The position numbers were made by a program, and so were the translations under genes. A stretch of 64,000 nt of DNA. It comes from Streptomyces griseoviridis. GTDB lineage: Bacteria > Actinomycetota > Actinomycetes > Streptomycetales > Streptomycetaceae. This document shows positions 53,685 through 62,469 of the stretch, piece after piece. Numbering within the stretch: position 1 is the stretch's first letter; each line of letters starts with the position of its first letter. The notes beneath the pieces were generated by a model. The model had not been told where the DNA came from, ran no database searches, and saw nothing but the letters and a program-made list of their open reading frames with translations. The stretch is taken from contig NZ_CP029078.1 of NCBI RefSeq assembly GCF_005222485.1, forward strand, positions 8,247,501-8,311,500. The letters are read 5' to 3'.

Positions 53685-55432
53685 CGTCGCGTCGTCTCCT
53701 CTCCGAACACCGCCCGGTACTCGGGGTCCCGCCACAGCACCTCGTGCGGGCCGACCGCCCTGACCCGGCCTTCCTCCAGCCAGGCGACGGTGTCGGCGCG
53801 GGCCGCCGTGGTCGCGCGGTGGGCTATCAGCAGGCGGGTGCGGGCGGTGCCGGGGGCGAACAGAGCCTCGGTGACGTGGTGTTCGGTGACCGTGTCGAGG
53901 CTGGAGAGCGCGTCGTCGAGGATCAGCAGCCGGCCGCCGTGCGCGAATGCCCGTGCCAGGCCGAGGCGTTGGGACTCGCCGCCGGAGCGCGGCGCGTCGG
54001 CGCACGGGGTGGCCCAGCCGTGCGGGAGCCGCTCGACGAAGCTGTCGGCGCGGGCCTCGCGGGCGGCGGAGCGCACCCGGGCGGGCGAGGGGGCGGCGGC
54101 GCCGTAGGACAGCGCGTCCTCGATCGTCGTCCCGAGGAGCGCGGGGCGGGCGAAGGCGAACGCGACCGCGCGGCGCAGGTCGTCGTGGCGCACCTGGCCC
54201 AACGGGACGCCGTCCAGGAGGACTTCGCCCGCGTCGGGGTCGGTGAGGCGGCCCGCGATCCGGGCGAGGAGCGATTTTCCGGTGCCGGAGCGGCCGACGA
54301 CCGCGAGGGCGGTGCCGCCGGGCACCACCAGGTCGAGGCCGTCGAGGACGGTCCGGCCGCCGCGCCGTACCGTCACCTTGCGCAGTTCGAGGCGGCCGGG
54401 GCCGGACGGCAGCCCGCGGGTGCCGGGCGCCGGCGCGGGTTCGGCGAGGACCTCGGCGAGCCTGCGGGCCGCCGCCCGCGCCCTGGCCAGCGCCGCGAGC
54501 CGGCCGACCAGCACGCCGACCCCCGTCGCGAGGACCGCGTAGCGCGACGCGGCGAGCAGGTCGCCCACCGACACCTCGCCCCGGGTGAGCAGGAACCCGG
54601 CGAGGGCCACCACGCCCAGTTGCAGCAGCGGCGCGACCGTGACCGCCTGGGCCGCGGCCCGGCCCTGCACGTGCCACATCCGGTGCCCCGCACGGGAGAG
54701 TTCGGGCAGCGGGCGCAGGATCCTGGCCGTCTCCCGGTCCTGGATGCCGGCCGCCGCGATGGTGCGGAAGCCGCCGACGGCCTCCGCCAGGTCGGCCGCC
54801 ATCCTGCCCTGCACCCGCTGGTAGTCGGCGACGCAGGCGGTGGTGGAGCGGGCCAGGGTGCGCAGCAGCAGCGCGAGCGGCGGCGCCCCGGCCAGCAGGA
54901 GCACGGCGAGCCGCCAGTCGATGATCCCGAGCGCGACCACGCCGCCGACGGGTCCCGCGAGGGCGGCGAGCAGCGCGGCGACGGCGGCGGGGGAGGTCCC
55001 GGCCTGGGCGGCGTTGCCCACCAGCCGGGCGGCCAGGTCGCCGGCGCCGAACCGGTCGCCCGCGCGCGGACCGAGCGCCAGCACATGTCCGGTGACCCGG
55101 CGGCGCAGCCAGGCGGCGGCCCGCCCGTCAGCGGTTCCCGAGACGACGCCCGCGCACGCGTCGAGCACGCCGAGCAGCACCACCAGGGCGGTGGCCGCGC
55201 CGACCCAGCGGGTCGCGGGCTCACCGGCGAGCAGCAGATCGAGGGCGCGGCCGAGGACCGCGGGCAGCAGCAGTCCGGCCGCGGTGGCGGCCAGGCTCAC
55301 CAGGCACAGGGCCGCGCAGTGGGCGCCGCCGTGCCGCAGCGCGGCCCGTTCGAGGGCGCGGGCGAGCGGGGCGACGGGGTCGCGGCCCTGCGGGGCGACC
55401 GGATCGGGAGCGGCGTCGGAGACGGTCGTCAT
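53681..55432 (-). CDS. ramA: RamA-like ABC transporter (SapB/lanthipeptide export)
   Basis: This 583-aa half-transporter has six membrane helices in residues 35-310, then an ATPase domain. Walker A is GRSGTGKS, the signature is the variant RSGGESQRLGLARAF, Walker B is LLILDDALSSLD, and LIAHR is the switch His. It is partner to RamB in exporting the lanthipeptide. It follows ramS by 91 bp, and a hairpin in that gap may set the ratio of precursor to transporter mRNA. Confidence 0.9.
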   Translation of the reverse strand: MTTVSDAAPDPVAPQGRDPVAPLARALERAALRHGGAHCAALCLVSLAATAAGLLLPAVLGRALDLLLAGEPATRWVGAATALVVLLGVLDACAGVVSGTADGRAAAWLRRRVTGHVLALGPRAGDRFGAGDLAARLVGNAAQAGTSPAAVAALLAALAGPVGGVVALGIIDWRLAVLLLAGAPPLALLLRTLARSTTACVADYQRVQGRMAADLAEAVGGFRTIAAAGIQDRETARILRPLPELSRAGHRMWHVQGRAAAQAVTVAPLLQLGVVALAGFLLTRGEVSVGDLLAASRYAVLATGVGVLVGRLAALARARAAARRLAEVLAEPAPAPGTRGLPSGPGRLELRKVTVRRGGRTVLDGLDLVVPGGTALAVVGRSGTGKSLLARIAGRLTDPDAGEVLLDGVPLGQVRHDDLRRAVAFAFARPALLGTTIEDALSYGAAAPSPARVRSAAREARADSFVERLPHGWATPCADAPRSGGESQRLGLARAFAHGGRLLILDDALSSLDTVTEHHVTEALFAPGTARTRLLIAHRATTAARADTVAWLEEGRVRAVGPHEVLWRDPEYRAVFGEETTRR

Positions 55433-55472
55433 CGGTGCGGGCCTCGCGTCGGATCGGGCGAAGGCCCCGAGC

Positions 55473-55494
55473 GGCCCCTCCCGAAGGAGGAGGC
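55473..55494 (-). terminator. Attenuator-like hairpin between ramS and ramA
   Basis: GGCC-n-CTCC and GGAG-n2-GGCC form an imperfect stem around a short loop in the 91-bp ramS-ramA gap. Such a hairpin is common downstream of lanthipeptide precursor genes and would give more precursor than transporter message. Confidence 0.5.
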
Positions 55495-55523
55495 CACCCG
55501 GAGCCGGTCATCCGCGGTGCGGA

Positions 55524-55634
55524 TCAGAGACAGAGCAGAACGCTCGCCGCCGAGACGCAGGAGAGCAGGCTCGCCGTGCTCGCGCCGCCGGTGTACTCGT
55601 CCGACTCCATCGTCTGCAGGTCGAGAAGGGCCAT
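55524..55634 (-). CDS. ramS: RamS/AmfS-type class III lanthipeptide precursor (SapB-like)
   Basis: A 36-residue peptide, too short for routine gene calls, starts at ATG 55634 and ends at TGA 55524. The leader begins MALLDLQTMES, carrying the LLDLQ box that class III synthetases recognise and matching the AmfS/RamS opening. The core holds two copies of the S-x2-S-x3-C pattern, STASLLSC and SAASVLLC, each able to form a lanthionine or labionin ring. It lies between ramC and ramA on the same strand. AAGGA about 6 bp before the ATG is a good ribosome site. It is a little shorter than RamS (about 42 aa). Confidence 0.95.
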   Translation of the reverse strand: MALLDLQTMESDEYTGGASTASLLSCVSAASVLLCL

Positions 55635-55710
55635 GAAGTGTCCTTTCCTGGAACCGCACCGTGGTGACGGTCCCTTGTCTTCGTGGGGACGGGGTGGTGT
55701 CACGACTCCG

Positions 55711-58314
55711 TCAGGTGACGGTGCCGCGTAGTGGGGCCGCCGGTGGCGGCGGGAGGAACGGCAGGTGGGCGCCGCTGTCGGGTTCGAGGACCGACGCGAG
55801 GGCGAGCAGGCAGCCGGCCGTTCCGGTGGCCAGGTCCATGGACAGACGCATCATCTGGTGGCCGGGGAAGGCCAGTTGGCCCTGGTAGTCCATCGCGAGC
55901 CAGCCGAGCCCCGCGATCTGGTCGGCGGTGCGCGCGGGGTCAGCGTCCGGGGCGGTGGTGCGGCCCAGGTGCAGGACCATGCCGGCGCGGCCCTGGAGCA
56001 GGCCGGGCTGCGCGTAGAAGCGGGAGGTGGACGCCGTGAGGATCGCCGAGCGGGCGGCCTCGAACCGGCCGGTGTCGTCGGGGCCGTGGGCGAGCCAGTC
56101 GTCGAGGACCAGGCCGATGCCGGCGCTGCCGTCGCCCAGGTAGGGCAGGGTGCGCCAGCCCTCGTCGACCTCGAGGCCGCCGTCCCGTTCCACGCAGCGG
56201 TCCAGGTCGCGGCGGAGCGCCTCGCGGGCGGCGGCCAGGAACCGCGCGTCGCCGGTCTCCTCGAACCACCGCACCAGGAACAGCGCGGGCCCGCTCCAGC
56301 CCCGCATCAGCCCGGCCCGCCGCTTGGCGGCGGTGTCGGGCACCGGTTCGGCGAGCCGCTGGACGAGGATCTCGGCCGCCTCGGCGGCCCGTTCGGACAG
56401 TTCGTGTTCGCCCGTGGTGTGCGCGAGGTGGCCGAGGACCAGGCCGAGTCCGGAGAGGCCGCCGTGCAGGTCGGAGGAGAGTTTGCGCCAGTTCTCCCGC
56501 AGGATGCCGGCGGTCAGGTCGAGGGCGCGCTGCCGGTGGCCGAGCCGGTCCAGGACATGGGCGACGCCCGCGAGACCGTCGTACAGACCGAGCGGGGTGC
56601 CGGGCGCGGGCGGCGCGGTGCGGTCCAGGAGCCAGCGTTCGCCCTCGTCGTAGCGGTCGGCGCCGCTCTCCGCCAGCGCGTACAGCACACCGGCAGCGCC
56701 GTGCGCGAGGCCGAGGCCGCCGCCGTCGGAGAACTGCGCGATGTCGCCGGGGAAGAGCCGGTCGTCGCGTCGCGGGGTCGCGGAGGCGAGGATCGCCTTG
56801 ACCATCGAGTCGCGGCTGTGCGGCCAGTCGCCCGGCCTGACGGGTCCCGCGGGGCCGAGGGACGGGCGGGCGCCCCGGGTGATCTCGGTGACCGCCTCGT
56901 CGAGGAAGGACCGCGGCACGTCGGGGAACTGCTCGGCGATGACGTCCGCGAGGTGCGCCGCCTTGCCCCGGTCCACCACGAACAGCGTGGTGACGGGCAG
57001 GAACAGGGCGAGCCGCAGACAGGCGAGCGCGTACCGGTCGACGTCGACGCCGCGCCGGTCGGGCGGCGCGAAGAAGCCGGGGTGGGCGACCGTCTGACGG
57101 CCGTTCTCCTCGACCGGGGCCGCCGCCTCGAAGTCGATGAGCGAGACCGACTCGTCGTCGGGCGCGACCATGATGTTGAAGACGTGCAGGTCGTTGAAGA
57201 CGATGCCGTGCGCGTGCACCTTCTCCACCGCTTCCTCGACCGCCCGGTGCACCCGCAGCGCCCACGCGGTGTACGCGGCCACCTCGGCGGGGTCGGGGTC
57301 GGGTCCGAGCAGCGGATGCCGGTGCGCGAAGAAGGAGTTGAGGGGCTTGCCCTCGACGAAGTCCATGACCAGGAACCGGTGCTCGCCCAGCGTGAACCAG
57401 TCCCGCACCTCGGGCACCACCCCGGTCCCGGCGACCCGCAGCAGCGCGTCCCGTTCCCGTTCCAGGCGGGCGACCGCGTCGGCGCCGTCGGAGGCGAGCC
57501 CGGCGTGCGGTCGCGCCTCCTTGAGGACGACCCGGCGGCCGTCGCGGGTGTCGGTGCCCGCGTACACGCCCCCGCCGTTGGAGAAGTGCAGGGCCTTCTC
57601 GATCCGGTAGGGCAGGTCCCCGACGGTGGTCGCGGCCCGCGCGGCGAGCTGCGGGCGCAGGAACTCGGGGAGTGTCACCCACTCGGGGACCTGGAACGAG
57701 GGCGCTCTGCGGTCGGGAACGAGCACACCCTCGCCGTTCTCGACCGCCGGCACCAGCGTGCCCCGCTCGTCGACGACGTACCGGCGGGCGAACGCGCCGT
57801 AGCGGACGTGGAGCGGGCCGTCCTCCCACCGCAGGTCGGTGAGGATGTAGGGGCCCTCGCAGCCCTTGAGCTGGTCGCCCAGTTCGCGCAGCACGGTCTG
57901 GAGCTGCTCCTCGTCGACCGGGTAGAGGGTGACGAACTTGCCGCTGGTGTCCCGGCCCGCGTACTTGGCGTTGCGCAGATGCAGCAGGTGCGGTCCCGGC
58001 ACGAACTTGAACGGGATGCCGCGCGGTACGCAGTAGTCCCAGACAGCCGCCGCGATCCGGTCCGCGTTCTCCCGGGTCGCCGTCGAGTGGATCTTCCATC
58101 CCTGGGCGGGGGAGGGCACCGGGGTGCCGTCCTCGTCGACCGGGGTGAACGTCAGCCAGTCGCCGCCGCGGGCCGCGTGCCAGCCCTCGGGGACCGGCCG
58201 CCGGGCCGTCGCGAACAGGGGCGCGGCCTGCTGGGTGCCCTCCGCGGCGAGCCGGTCGGGCGTGTCGTAGAAGTGCCCGTCGGCGAGCGCGTACACCTCG
58301 TACCGCTTGTCCAT
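55711..58314 (-). CDS. ramC: RamC-like class III lanthipeptide synthetase
   Basis: This 867-aa three-domain enzyme has an N-terminal lyase region (about 1-200), a Ser/Thr kinase-like domain (about 220-500) with VVLKEARPHAG, HGIVFNDLHVFNIMV and SLIDFEAAA, and a C-terminal LanC-like cyclase domain (DLHGGLSGLGLVLG, RGWSGPALFLVRWF) without the usual Zn-binding Cys-Cys-His set. It phosphorylates and dehydrates Ser in the precursor and closes the thioether rings. The start ATG at 58314 follows GGAGGGGGAGGCGG. It is the first gene of the ram operon. Confidence 0.95.
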   Translation of the reverse strand: MDKRYEVYALADGHFYDTPDRLAAEGTQQAAPLFATARRPVPEGWHAARGGDWLTFTPVDEDGTPVPSPAQGWKIHSTATRENADRIAAAVWDYCVPRGIPFKFVPGPHLLHLRNAKYAGRDTSGKFVTLYPVDEEQLQTVLRELGDQLKGCEGPYILTDLRWEDGPLHVRYGAFARRYVVDERGTLVPAVENGEGVLVPDRRAPSFQVPEWVTLPEFLRPQLAARAATTVGDLPYRIEKALHFSNGGGVYAGTDTRDGRRVVLKEARPHAGLASDGADAVARLERERDALLRVAGTGVVPEVRDWFTLGEHRFLVMDFVEGKPLNSFFAHRHPLLGPDPDPAEVAAYTAWALRVHRAVEEAVEKVHAHGIVFNDLHVFNIMVAPDDESVSLIDFEAAAPVEENGRQTVAHPGFFAPPDRRGVDVDRYALACLRLALFLPVTTLFVVDRGKAAHLADVIAEQFPDVPRSFLDEAVTEITRGARPSLGPAGPVRPGDWPHSRDSMVKAILASATPRRDDRLFPGDIAQFSDGGGLGLAHGAAGVLYALAESGADRYDEGERWLLDRTAPPAPGTPLGLYDGLAGVAHVLDRLGHRQRALDLTAGILRENWRKLSSDLHGGLSGLGLVLGHLAHTTGEHELSERAAEAAEILVQRLAEPVPDTAAKRRAGLMRGWSGPALFLVRWFEETGDARFLAAAREALRRDLDRCVERDGGLEVDEGWRTLPYLGDGSAGIGLVLDDWLAHGPDDTGRFEAARSAILTASTSRFYAQPGLLQGRAGMVLHLGRTTAPDADPARTADQIAGLGWLAMDYQGQLAFPGHQMMRLSMDLATGTAGCLLALASVLEPDSGAHLPFLPPPPAAPLRGTVT

Positions 58315-58768
58315 CCGCCTCCCCCTCCGTGGCTCGCCCCGAACATTTCCAGGCGGCCGGTGGTCGCGGACAGTCACGCCTGTCACGACCTGGCCGTGCG
58401 GAACGCATGCGTCAAGTCATGTTCGATCCCGTTTCGAGCACCTTCGTCGTCCCGGCCCCCGTCGGACCGGCCCGGGAACCGGTGCGGGGGCCGCACGGGG
58501 TGTGACGGCGGACGGCCCGCCGAGGGCAAGGCGCCGGGCGGGGCGCGCCGGACGCACCCCGCCCCGCGCACCCGCGCGCCCCGTCTCCTCCCTCCGATCC
58601 ACCCGCTTCACCCGAACGGCCGCACGACGCCCGTGAGGACGCGCCCGCTCGCGCGTCCCGCCGCCACCAGCGGGGGCGGGCTCCAGCCATCCACCACCCA
58701 TTCGTTCCGAAAAGGTCCTTGACAATCGCCACCCGTCACACTCGATCAATCGCGGCTAGGGTGAAGCG
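58315..58768. promoter_or_regulatory. Divergent promoter region between ramC and rmlA
   Basis: The 454-bp gap holds no gene. Near ramC, CAGTCAC (58371-58377) and CTGTCAC (58380-58386) are direct repeats that could be activator sites, for example for RamR. On the rmlA side, TTGACA at 58718 and TAGGGT about 6 bp before the ATG at 58769 look like promoter elements, although the two are not spaced as one promoter. Confidence 0.4.
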
Positions 58769-59836
58769 ATGAAGGCTCTCGTGCTCTCCGGCGGTGCGGG
58801 TACGCGGCTGAGGCCGATCACGCACACCTCGGCGAAACAACTCGTGCCGGTGGCCAACAAGGCCGTCCTCTTCTACGGCCTGGAATCCATCGCGGCGGCC
58901 GGCATCACCGAGGTCGGCGTCATCGTCGGGGACACCGCCGCCGAGATCGAGGAGTCCGTCGGCGACGGCTCCAAGTTCGGCCTCGACGTCACCTACATCC
59001 CCCAGGAGCGCCCGCTCGGCCTCGCCCACGCGGTGATCATCGCCCGCGAGTGGCTCGGCGACGACGACTTCGTGATGTACCTCGGCGACAACTTCATCGT
59101 CGGCGGCATCACCGCCCTCGTCGACGCGTTCAGGCGCGACCGCCCCGACGCGCAGATCCTCCTCACCCAGGTGGCCGACCCGCGCGCCTTCGGCGTCGCG
59201 GAACTCGACGCGTCAGGGCAGGTCGTGGGCCTGGAGGAGAAACCGGAGCGCCCCAAGAGCGACCTAGCGCTGGTCGGCGTCTACCTGTTCACCCCCGCCG
59301 TCCACGAGGCGGTGCGCGCCATCCGCCCCTCCTGGCGCGGCGAACTGGAGATCACCCACGCCCTCCAGCACCTGATCGACGCCGGCGCCGACGTGCGCTG
59401 CACGGTCATCGAGGGCTACTGGAAGGACACCGGGAACGTCGTCGACATGCTGGAGGTCAACCGCACCGTCCTGGAGACACTCGAACAGCGGATCGACGGC
59501 GAGGTGGACGACGCGTCCGAGACCGTCGGCCGGGTCGTCATCGAGGAAGGCGCCAGGATCGTCAACTCCCGCGTCGTCGGACCCGTCGTGATCGGCGCCG
59601 GGACCGTCGTCGAGGACTCCTACGTCGGCCCCTTCACCTCCGTCGCGGAGAACTGCCGGATCGTCGACAGCGAACTGGAGTTCTCCATCGTGCTGCGCGA
59701 CTCCTCCATCCTCGGCGTCGGCCGGATCGAGAACTCCCTGATCGGCCGGCACGTGGAGGTCACCCCGGCGCCGAGCGTGCCCAGCGCCCACCGTCTCGTC
59801 CTCGGCGACCACAGCAAGGTGCAGATCCACACATGA
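58769..59836 (+). CDS. rmlA: Glucose-1-phosphate thymidylyltransferase, long form
   Basis: This 355-aa protein has the nucleotidyltransferase signature KALVLSGGAGTRLRPITHTSAKQLVPVANK, then YLGDNFIVGG and the product-site sequence EGYWKDTGNVVDMLEVNR. A left-handed beta-helix C-terminal part marks the long RmlA/StrD form. It makes dTDP-glucose from dTTP and glucose-1-phosphate, the first step to dTDP-L-rhamnose. ATG at 58769 has AGGGTGA just upstream. The stop overlaps the rmlB ATG. Confidence 0.94.
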   Translation: MKALVLSGGAGTRLRPITHTSAKQLVPVANKAVLFYGLESIAAAGITEVGVIVGDTAAEIEESVGDGSKFGLDVTYIPQERPLGLAHAVIIAREWLGDDDFVMYLGDNFIVGGITALVDAFRRDRPDAQILLTQVADPRAFGVAELDASGQVVGLEEKPERPKSDLALVGVYLFTPAVHEAVRAIRPSWRGELEITHALQHLIDAGADVRCTVIEGYWKDTGNVVDMLEVNRTVLETLEQRIDGEVDDASETVGRVVIEEGARIVNSRVVGPVVIGAGTVVEDSYVGPFTSVAENCRIVDSELEFSIVLRDSSILGVGRIENSLIGRHVEVTPAPSVPSAHRLVLGDHSKVQIHT

Positions 59837-60801
59837 ACCTCCTCGTCACCGGCGCCGCCGGCTTCATCGGCTCCCAGTACGTGCGCGCCCTGCTCGCCGC
59901 CGGCGGGCCCGACGCGCCGCGGATCACCGTCCTCGACAAGCTCACCTACGCGGGCAACCTCGACAACCTCGACCTCGACGACCCCCGCATCGAGTTCGTG
60001 CAGGGCGACATCCGCGACGCCGAACTCGTCGACAGACTGATCGCCGACGCCGACGAGATCGTCCACTTCGCCGCCGAGTCGCACGTGGACCGCTCGATCA
60101 CCGGCGCGGGCGACTTCGTCCTCACCAACGTCGTCGGCACCCAGACCCTCCTGGAGGCCGCCCTCCGGCACGGCGTCGGCCCCTTCGTGCACGTCTCCAC
60201 CGACGAGGTGTACGGCTCCGTCGAGACCGGTTCGAGCACCGAACAGGCACCGCTGAGCCCCAACTCCCCCTACTCCGCGTCCAAGGCCGCCTCCGACCTG
60301 CTCGCCCTCGCCTACCACCGCACCCACGGCCTCGACGTCCGCGTCACCCGCTGCTCCAACAACTACGGCCCCTACCAGTACCCCGAGAAGGTCGTCCCGC
60401 TGTTCGTGACCAACCTCCTCGACGGCAGGACCGTCCCCCTCTACGGCGACGGCGCGAACATCCGCGACTGGCTGCACGTCGACGACCACTGCCACGGCGT
60501 CGACCTGGCGCGCACCCGGGGACGGGCGGGCGAGGTCTACAACCTCGGCGGCGGCACCGAACTCACCAACCGCGACCTCACCGGACTCCTCCTCGACGCG
60601 TGCGGCGCCGGCTGGGACCGGGTCGAACACGTCGCCGACCGCAAGGGCCACGACCTGCGCTACAGCGTCGACTGGACGAAGGCCCGCGACGAACTCGGCT
60701 ACCGGCCCCGCCGCGACTTCACGACCGGCCTCGCCGACACCGTCGCCTGGTACCGCGACCACCGCGACTGGTGGCAGCCCCTGAAACGGCGGTCCGCATG
60801 A
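59833..60801 (+). CDS. rmlB: dTDP-glucose 4,6-dehydratase
   Basis: This 322-aa extended SDR has NLLVTGAAGFIGSQYVRALL, the active-site THR/Asp-Glu region VHVSTDEVYGSV, and YSASKAASDLLALAY with catalytic Tyr and Lys. NNYGPYQYPEKVVPLFV is typical of RmlB. It converts dTDP-glucose to dTDP-4-keto-6-deoxyglucose using bound NAD+. It overlaps rmlA and rmlD by ATGA junctions. Confidence 0.95.
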   Translation: MNLLVTGAAGFIGSQYVRALLAAGGPDAPRITVLDKLTYAGNLDNLDLDDPRIEFVQGDIRDAELVDRLIADADEIVHFAAESHVDRSITGAGDFVLTNVVGTQTLLEAALRHGVGPFVHVSTDEVYGSVETGSSTEQAPLSPNSPYSASKAASDLLALAYHRTHGLDVRVTRCSNNYGPYQYPEKVVPLFVTNLLDGRTVPLYGDGANIRDWLHVDDHCHGVDLARTRGRAGEVYNLGGGTELTNRDLTGLLLDACGAGWDRVEHVADRKGHDLRYSVDWTKARDELGYRPRRDFTTGLADTVAWYRDHRDWWQPLKRRSA

Positions 60802-61679
60802 GGTGGCTGGTCACCGGGGCCGGGGGGATGCTCGGCCGGGACACGGTCGCCGAACTCGCCCGGCGCGGCGCGGACGTGACCGGCCTCGACCGCGCCGCCC
60901 TCGACCTCACCCGCCCCGACGCCGTCGAGCGGGCGGTGGCCGCGCACCGCCCCGACCTCGTCGTCAACTGCGCCGCCTACACCGCCGTCGACGCCGCCGA
61001 GACCGACGAGGAGACCGCCCTGCGCGTCAACGGCGAAGGCCCCCGCCACCTCGCCCGCGCCTGCGCCGCGACCGGCGCCCGCCTCGTGCACGTCTCCACC
61101 GACTACGTCTTCCCCGGCGACGCCCGCGCCCCCTACCCGGAGGACCACCCCACGGGACCGCGCACCGCCTACGGCCGCACCAAACGCGCGGGCGAGCGCG
61201 CGGTCCTGACGGAACTCCCCGGGGCGAGCGCGATCGTCCGCACCGCCTGGCTCTACGGCGTCCACGGCCACAGCTTCGTCCGCACCATGATCGGCCTGGA
61301 GGCCGACCGGGACACCGTCGACGTCGTCGACGACCAGTACGGCCAGCCCACCTGGAGCGCGGACGTCGCCGCCCGGATCGCCGACCTCGGACCGCTCGTC
61401 GGACCCCGCGCCCACGGTGTCTTCCACGCCACCGCCCACGGCGTGACCACCTGGTACGACCTGGCCCGCGCGGTCTTCACCGGCCTCGGCGCCGACCCCG
61501 ACCGGGTGCGCCCCGCCTCCAGTGACGCGTTCCCGAGGCCCGCGCCGCGCCCCGCGTACAGCGCCCTCGCGCACGGCCGCTGGCGGGACGTCGGACTGCC
61601 ACCGCCGCGCCCCTGGCGCACCGCCCTCGACGAAGCACTTCCCCTGATCCGCAAGGAGTCCCCTCGTGAAACGCCATGA
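60798..61679 (+). CDS. rmlD: dTDP-4-dehydrorhamnose reductase
   Basis: This 293-aa SDR has WLVTGAGGMLGRDTVAEL, VVNCAAYTAVDAAETDEE, HVSTDYVFPGDARAPYPEDHPTGP and YGRTKRAGERAV with catalytic Tyr and Lys, all matching RmlD. It reduces dTDP-4-keto-rhamnose to dTDP-L-rhamnose with NAD(P)H. The ATG overlaps the rmlB stop. The 3' end overlaps the GTG of the methyltransferase gene by 14 bp. Confidence 0.94.
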   Translation: MRWLVTGAGGMLGRDTVAELARRGADVTGLDRAALDLTRPDAVERAVAAHRPDLVVNCAAYTAVDAAETDEETALRVNGEGPRHLARACAATGARLVHVSTDYVFPGDARAPYPEDHPTGPRTAYGRTKRAGERAVLTELPGASAIVRTAWLYGVHGHSFVRTMIGLEADRDTVDVVDDQYGQPTWSADVAARIADLGPLVGPRAHGVFHATAHGVTTWYDLARAVFTGLGADPDRVRPASSDAFPRPAPRPAYSALAHGRWRDVGLPPPRPWRTALDEALPLIRKESPRETP

Positions 61680-62469
61680 GTTCCTGCGAGGACTGCACCG
61701 GGCGAGCGCCAACCGCACCTACCTGGAGATCGGGGTCAACGACGGCCGCAGCCTCACCCTGTCCCGGGTCCCGAGCATCGCCGTCGACCCCGCGTTCAAG
61801 GTGGTCGCGGAGGTGCGCTGCGACGTCCACCTGGTGAAGGCCACCAGCGACGACTTCTTCGCCCGCGCCGACCCGCTCGGCCATCTGCGCGGCGGCCGGC
61901 ACCCGGTGCGCAACCTGCGCCGCGGCAGGCACCCGCTCGGCCACTGGCGGCGCCCGGTCCTCGACCTGGCGTTCATCGACGGCATGCACCTGTTCGAGTA
62001 CGCGCTGCGGGACTTCATCAACATCGAGAAGTACACCGGGTGGGGCTCCGTCGTCGTCCTGGACGACATGCTGCCCAGGAGTGTCGACGAGGCGGCCCGC
62101 GACCGGCACACCACCGCCTGGACCGGCGACGTCTACAAACTCACCGAGATCCTCGCCCGCTACCGCCCCGACCTGGTGACCGTCCTCGTCGACACGCGGC
62201 CCACCGGCCAGCTCGTGGTGTTCGGCGCCGACCACCGCAGCACCGTCCTCACCGACCGGTACGACGAGATCATCGCCGAGTACCTGCTGCCCGACCCGCA
62301 GAAGGTGCCCGAGTCGGTCCTCGAACGGGTCTCGGCGGTGTCGCCCGAGACGCTGCTCTCGGCCGGGTTCTGGCGCCCGCTGGTCAAGGCCCGCAACCGC
62401 GGTCTGAGCCGGGCGCGCGGCTGGGAACCGCTGCGCTGCGCGCTCGCCGGGATCAGCTCAGGCCGCTGA
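61666..62469 (+). CDS. Class I SAM-dependent methyltransferase-like protein in the rhamnose locus
   Basis: This 267-aa protein opens with KRHEFLRGLHRASANRTYLEIGVNDGRSLTL, a motif I SAM-binding pattern (LEIGVNDG). It also has LDLAFIDGMHLFEYALRDF and SVVVLDDMLPRS, the features of the Methyltransf_24 group. It may methylate a sugar or glycan. An Arg/Gly/His insert near residues 68-95 repeats GRHPxG/RxLR. GTG 61666 has AAGGAG at about 6 bp. It overlaps the convergent rmlC by 12 bp. Confidence 0.85.
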   Translation: MKRHEFLRGLHRASANRTYLEIGVNDGRSLTLSRVPSIAVDPAFKVVAEVRCDVHLVKATSDDFFARADPLGHLRGGRHPVRNLRRGRHPLGHWRRPVLDLAFIDGMHLFEYALRDFINIEKYTGWGSVVVLDDMLPRSVDEAARDRHTTAWTGDVYKLTEILARYRPDLVTVLVDTRPTGQLVVFGADHRSTVLTDRYDEIIAEYLLPDPQKVPESVLERVSAVSPETLLSAGFWRPLVKARNRGLSRARGWEPLRCALAGISSGR

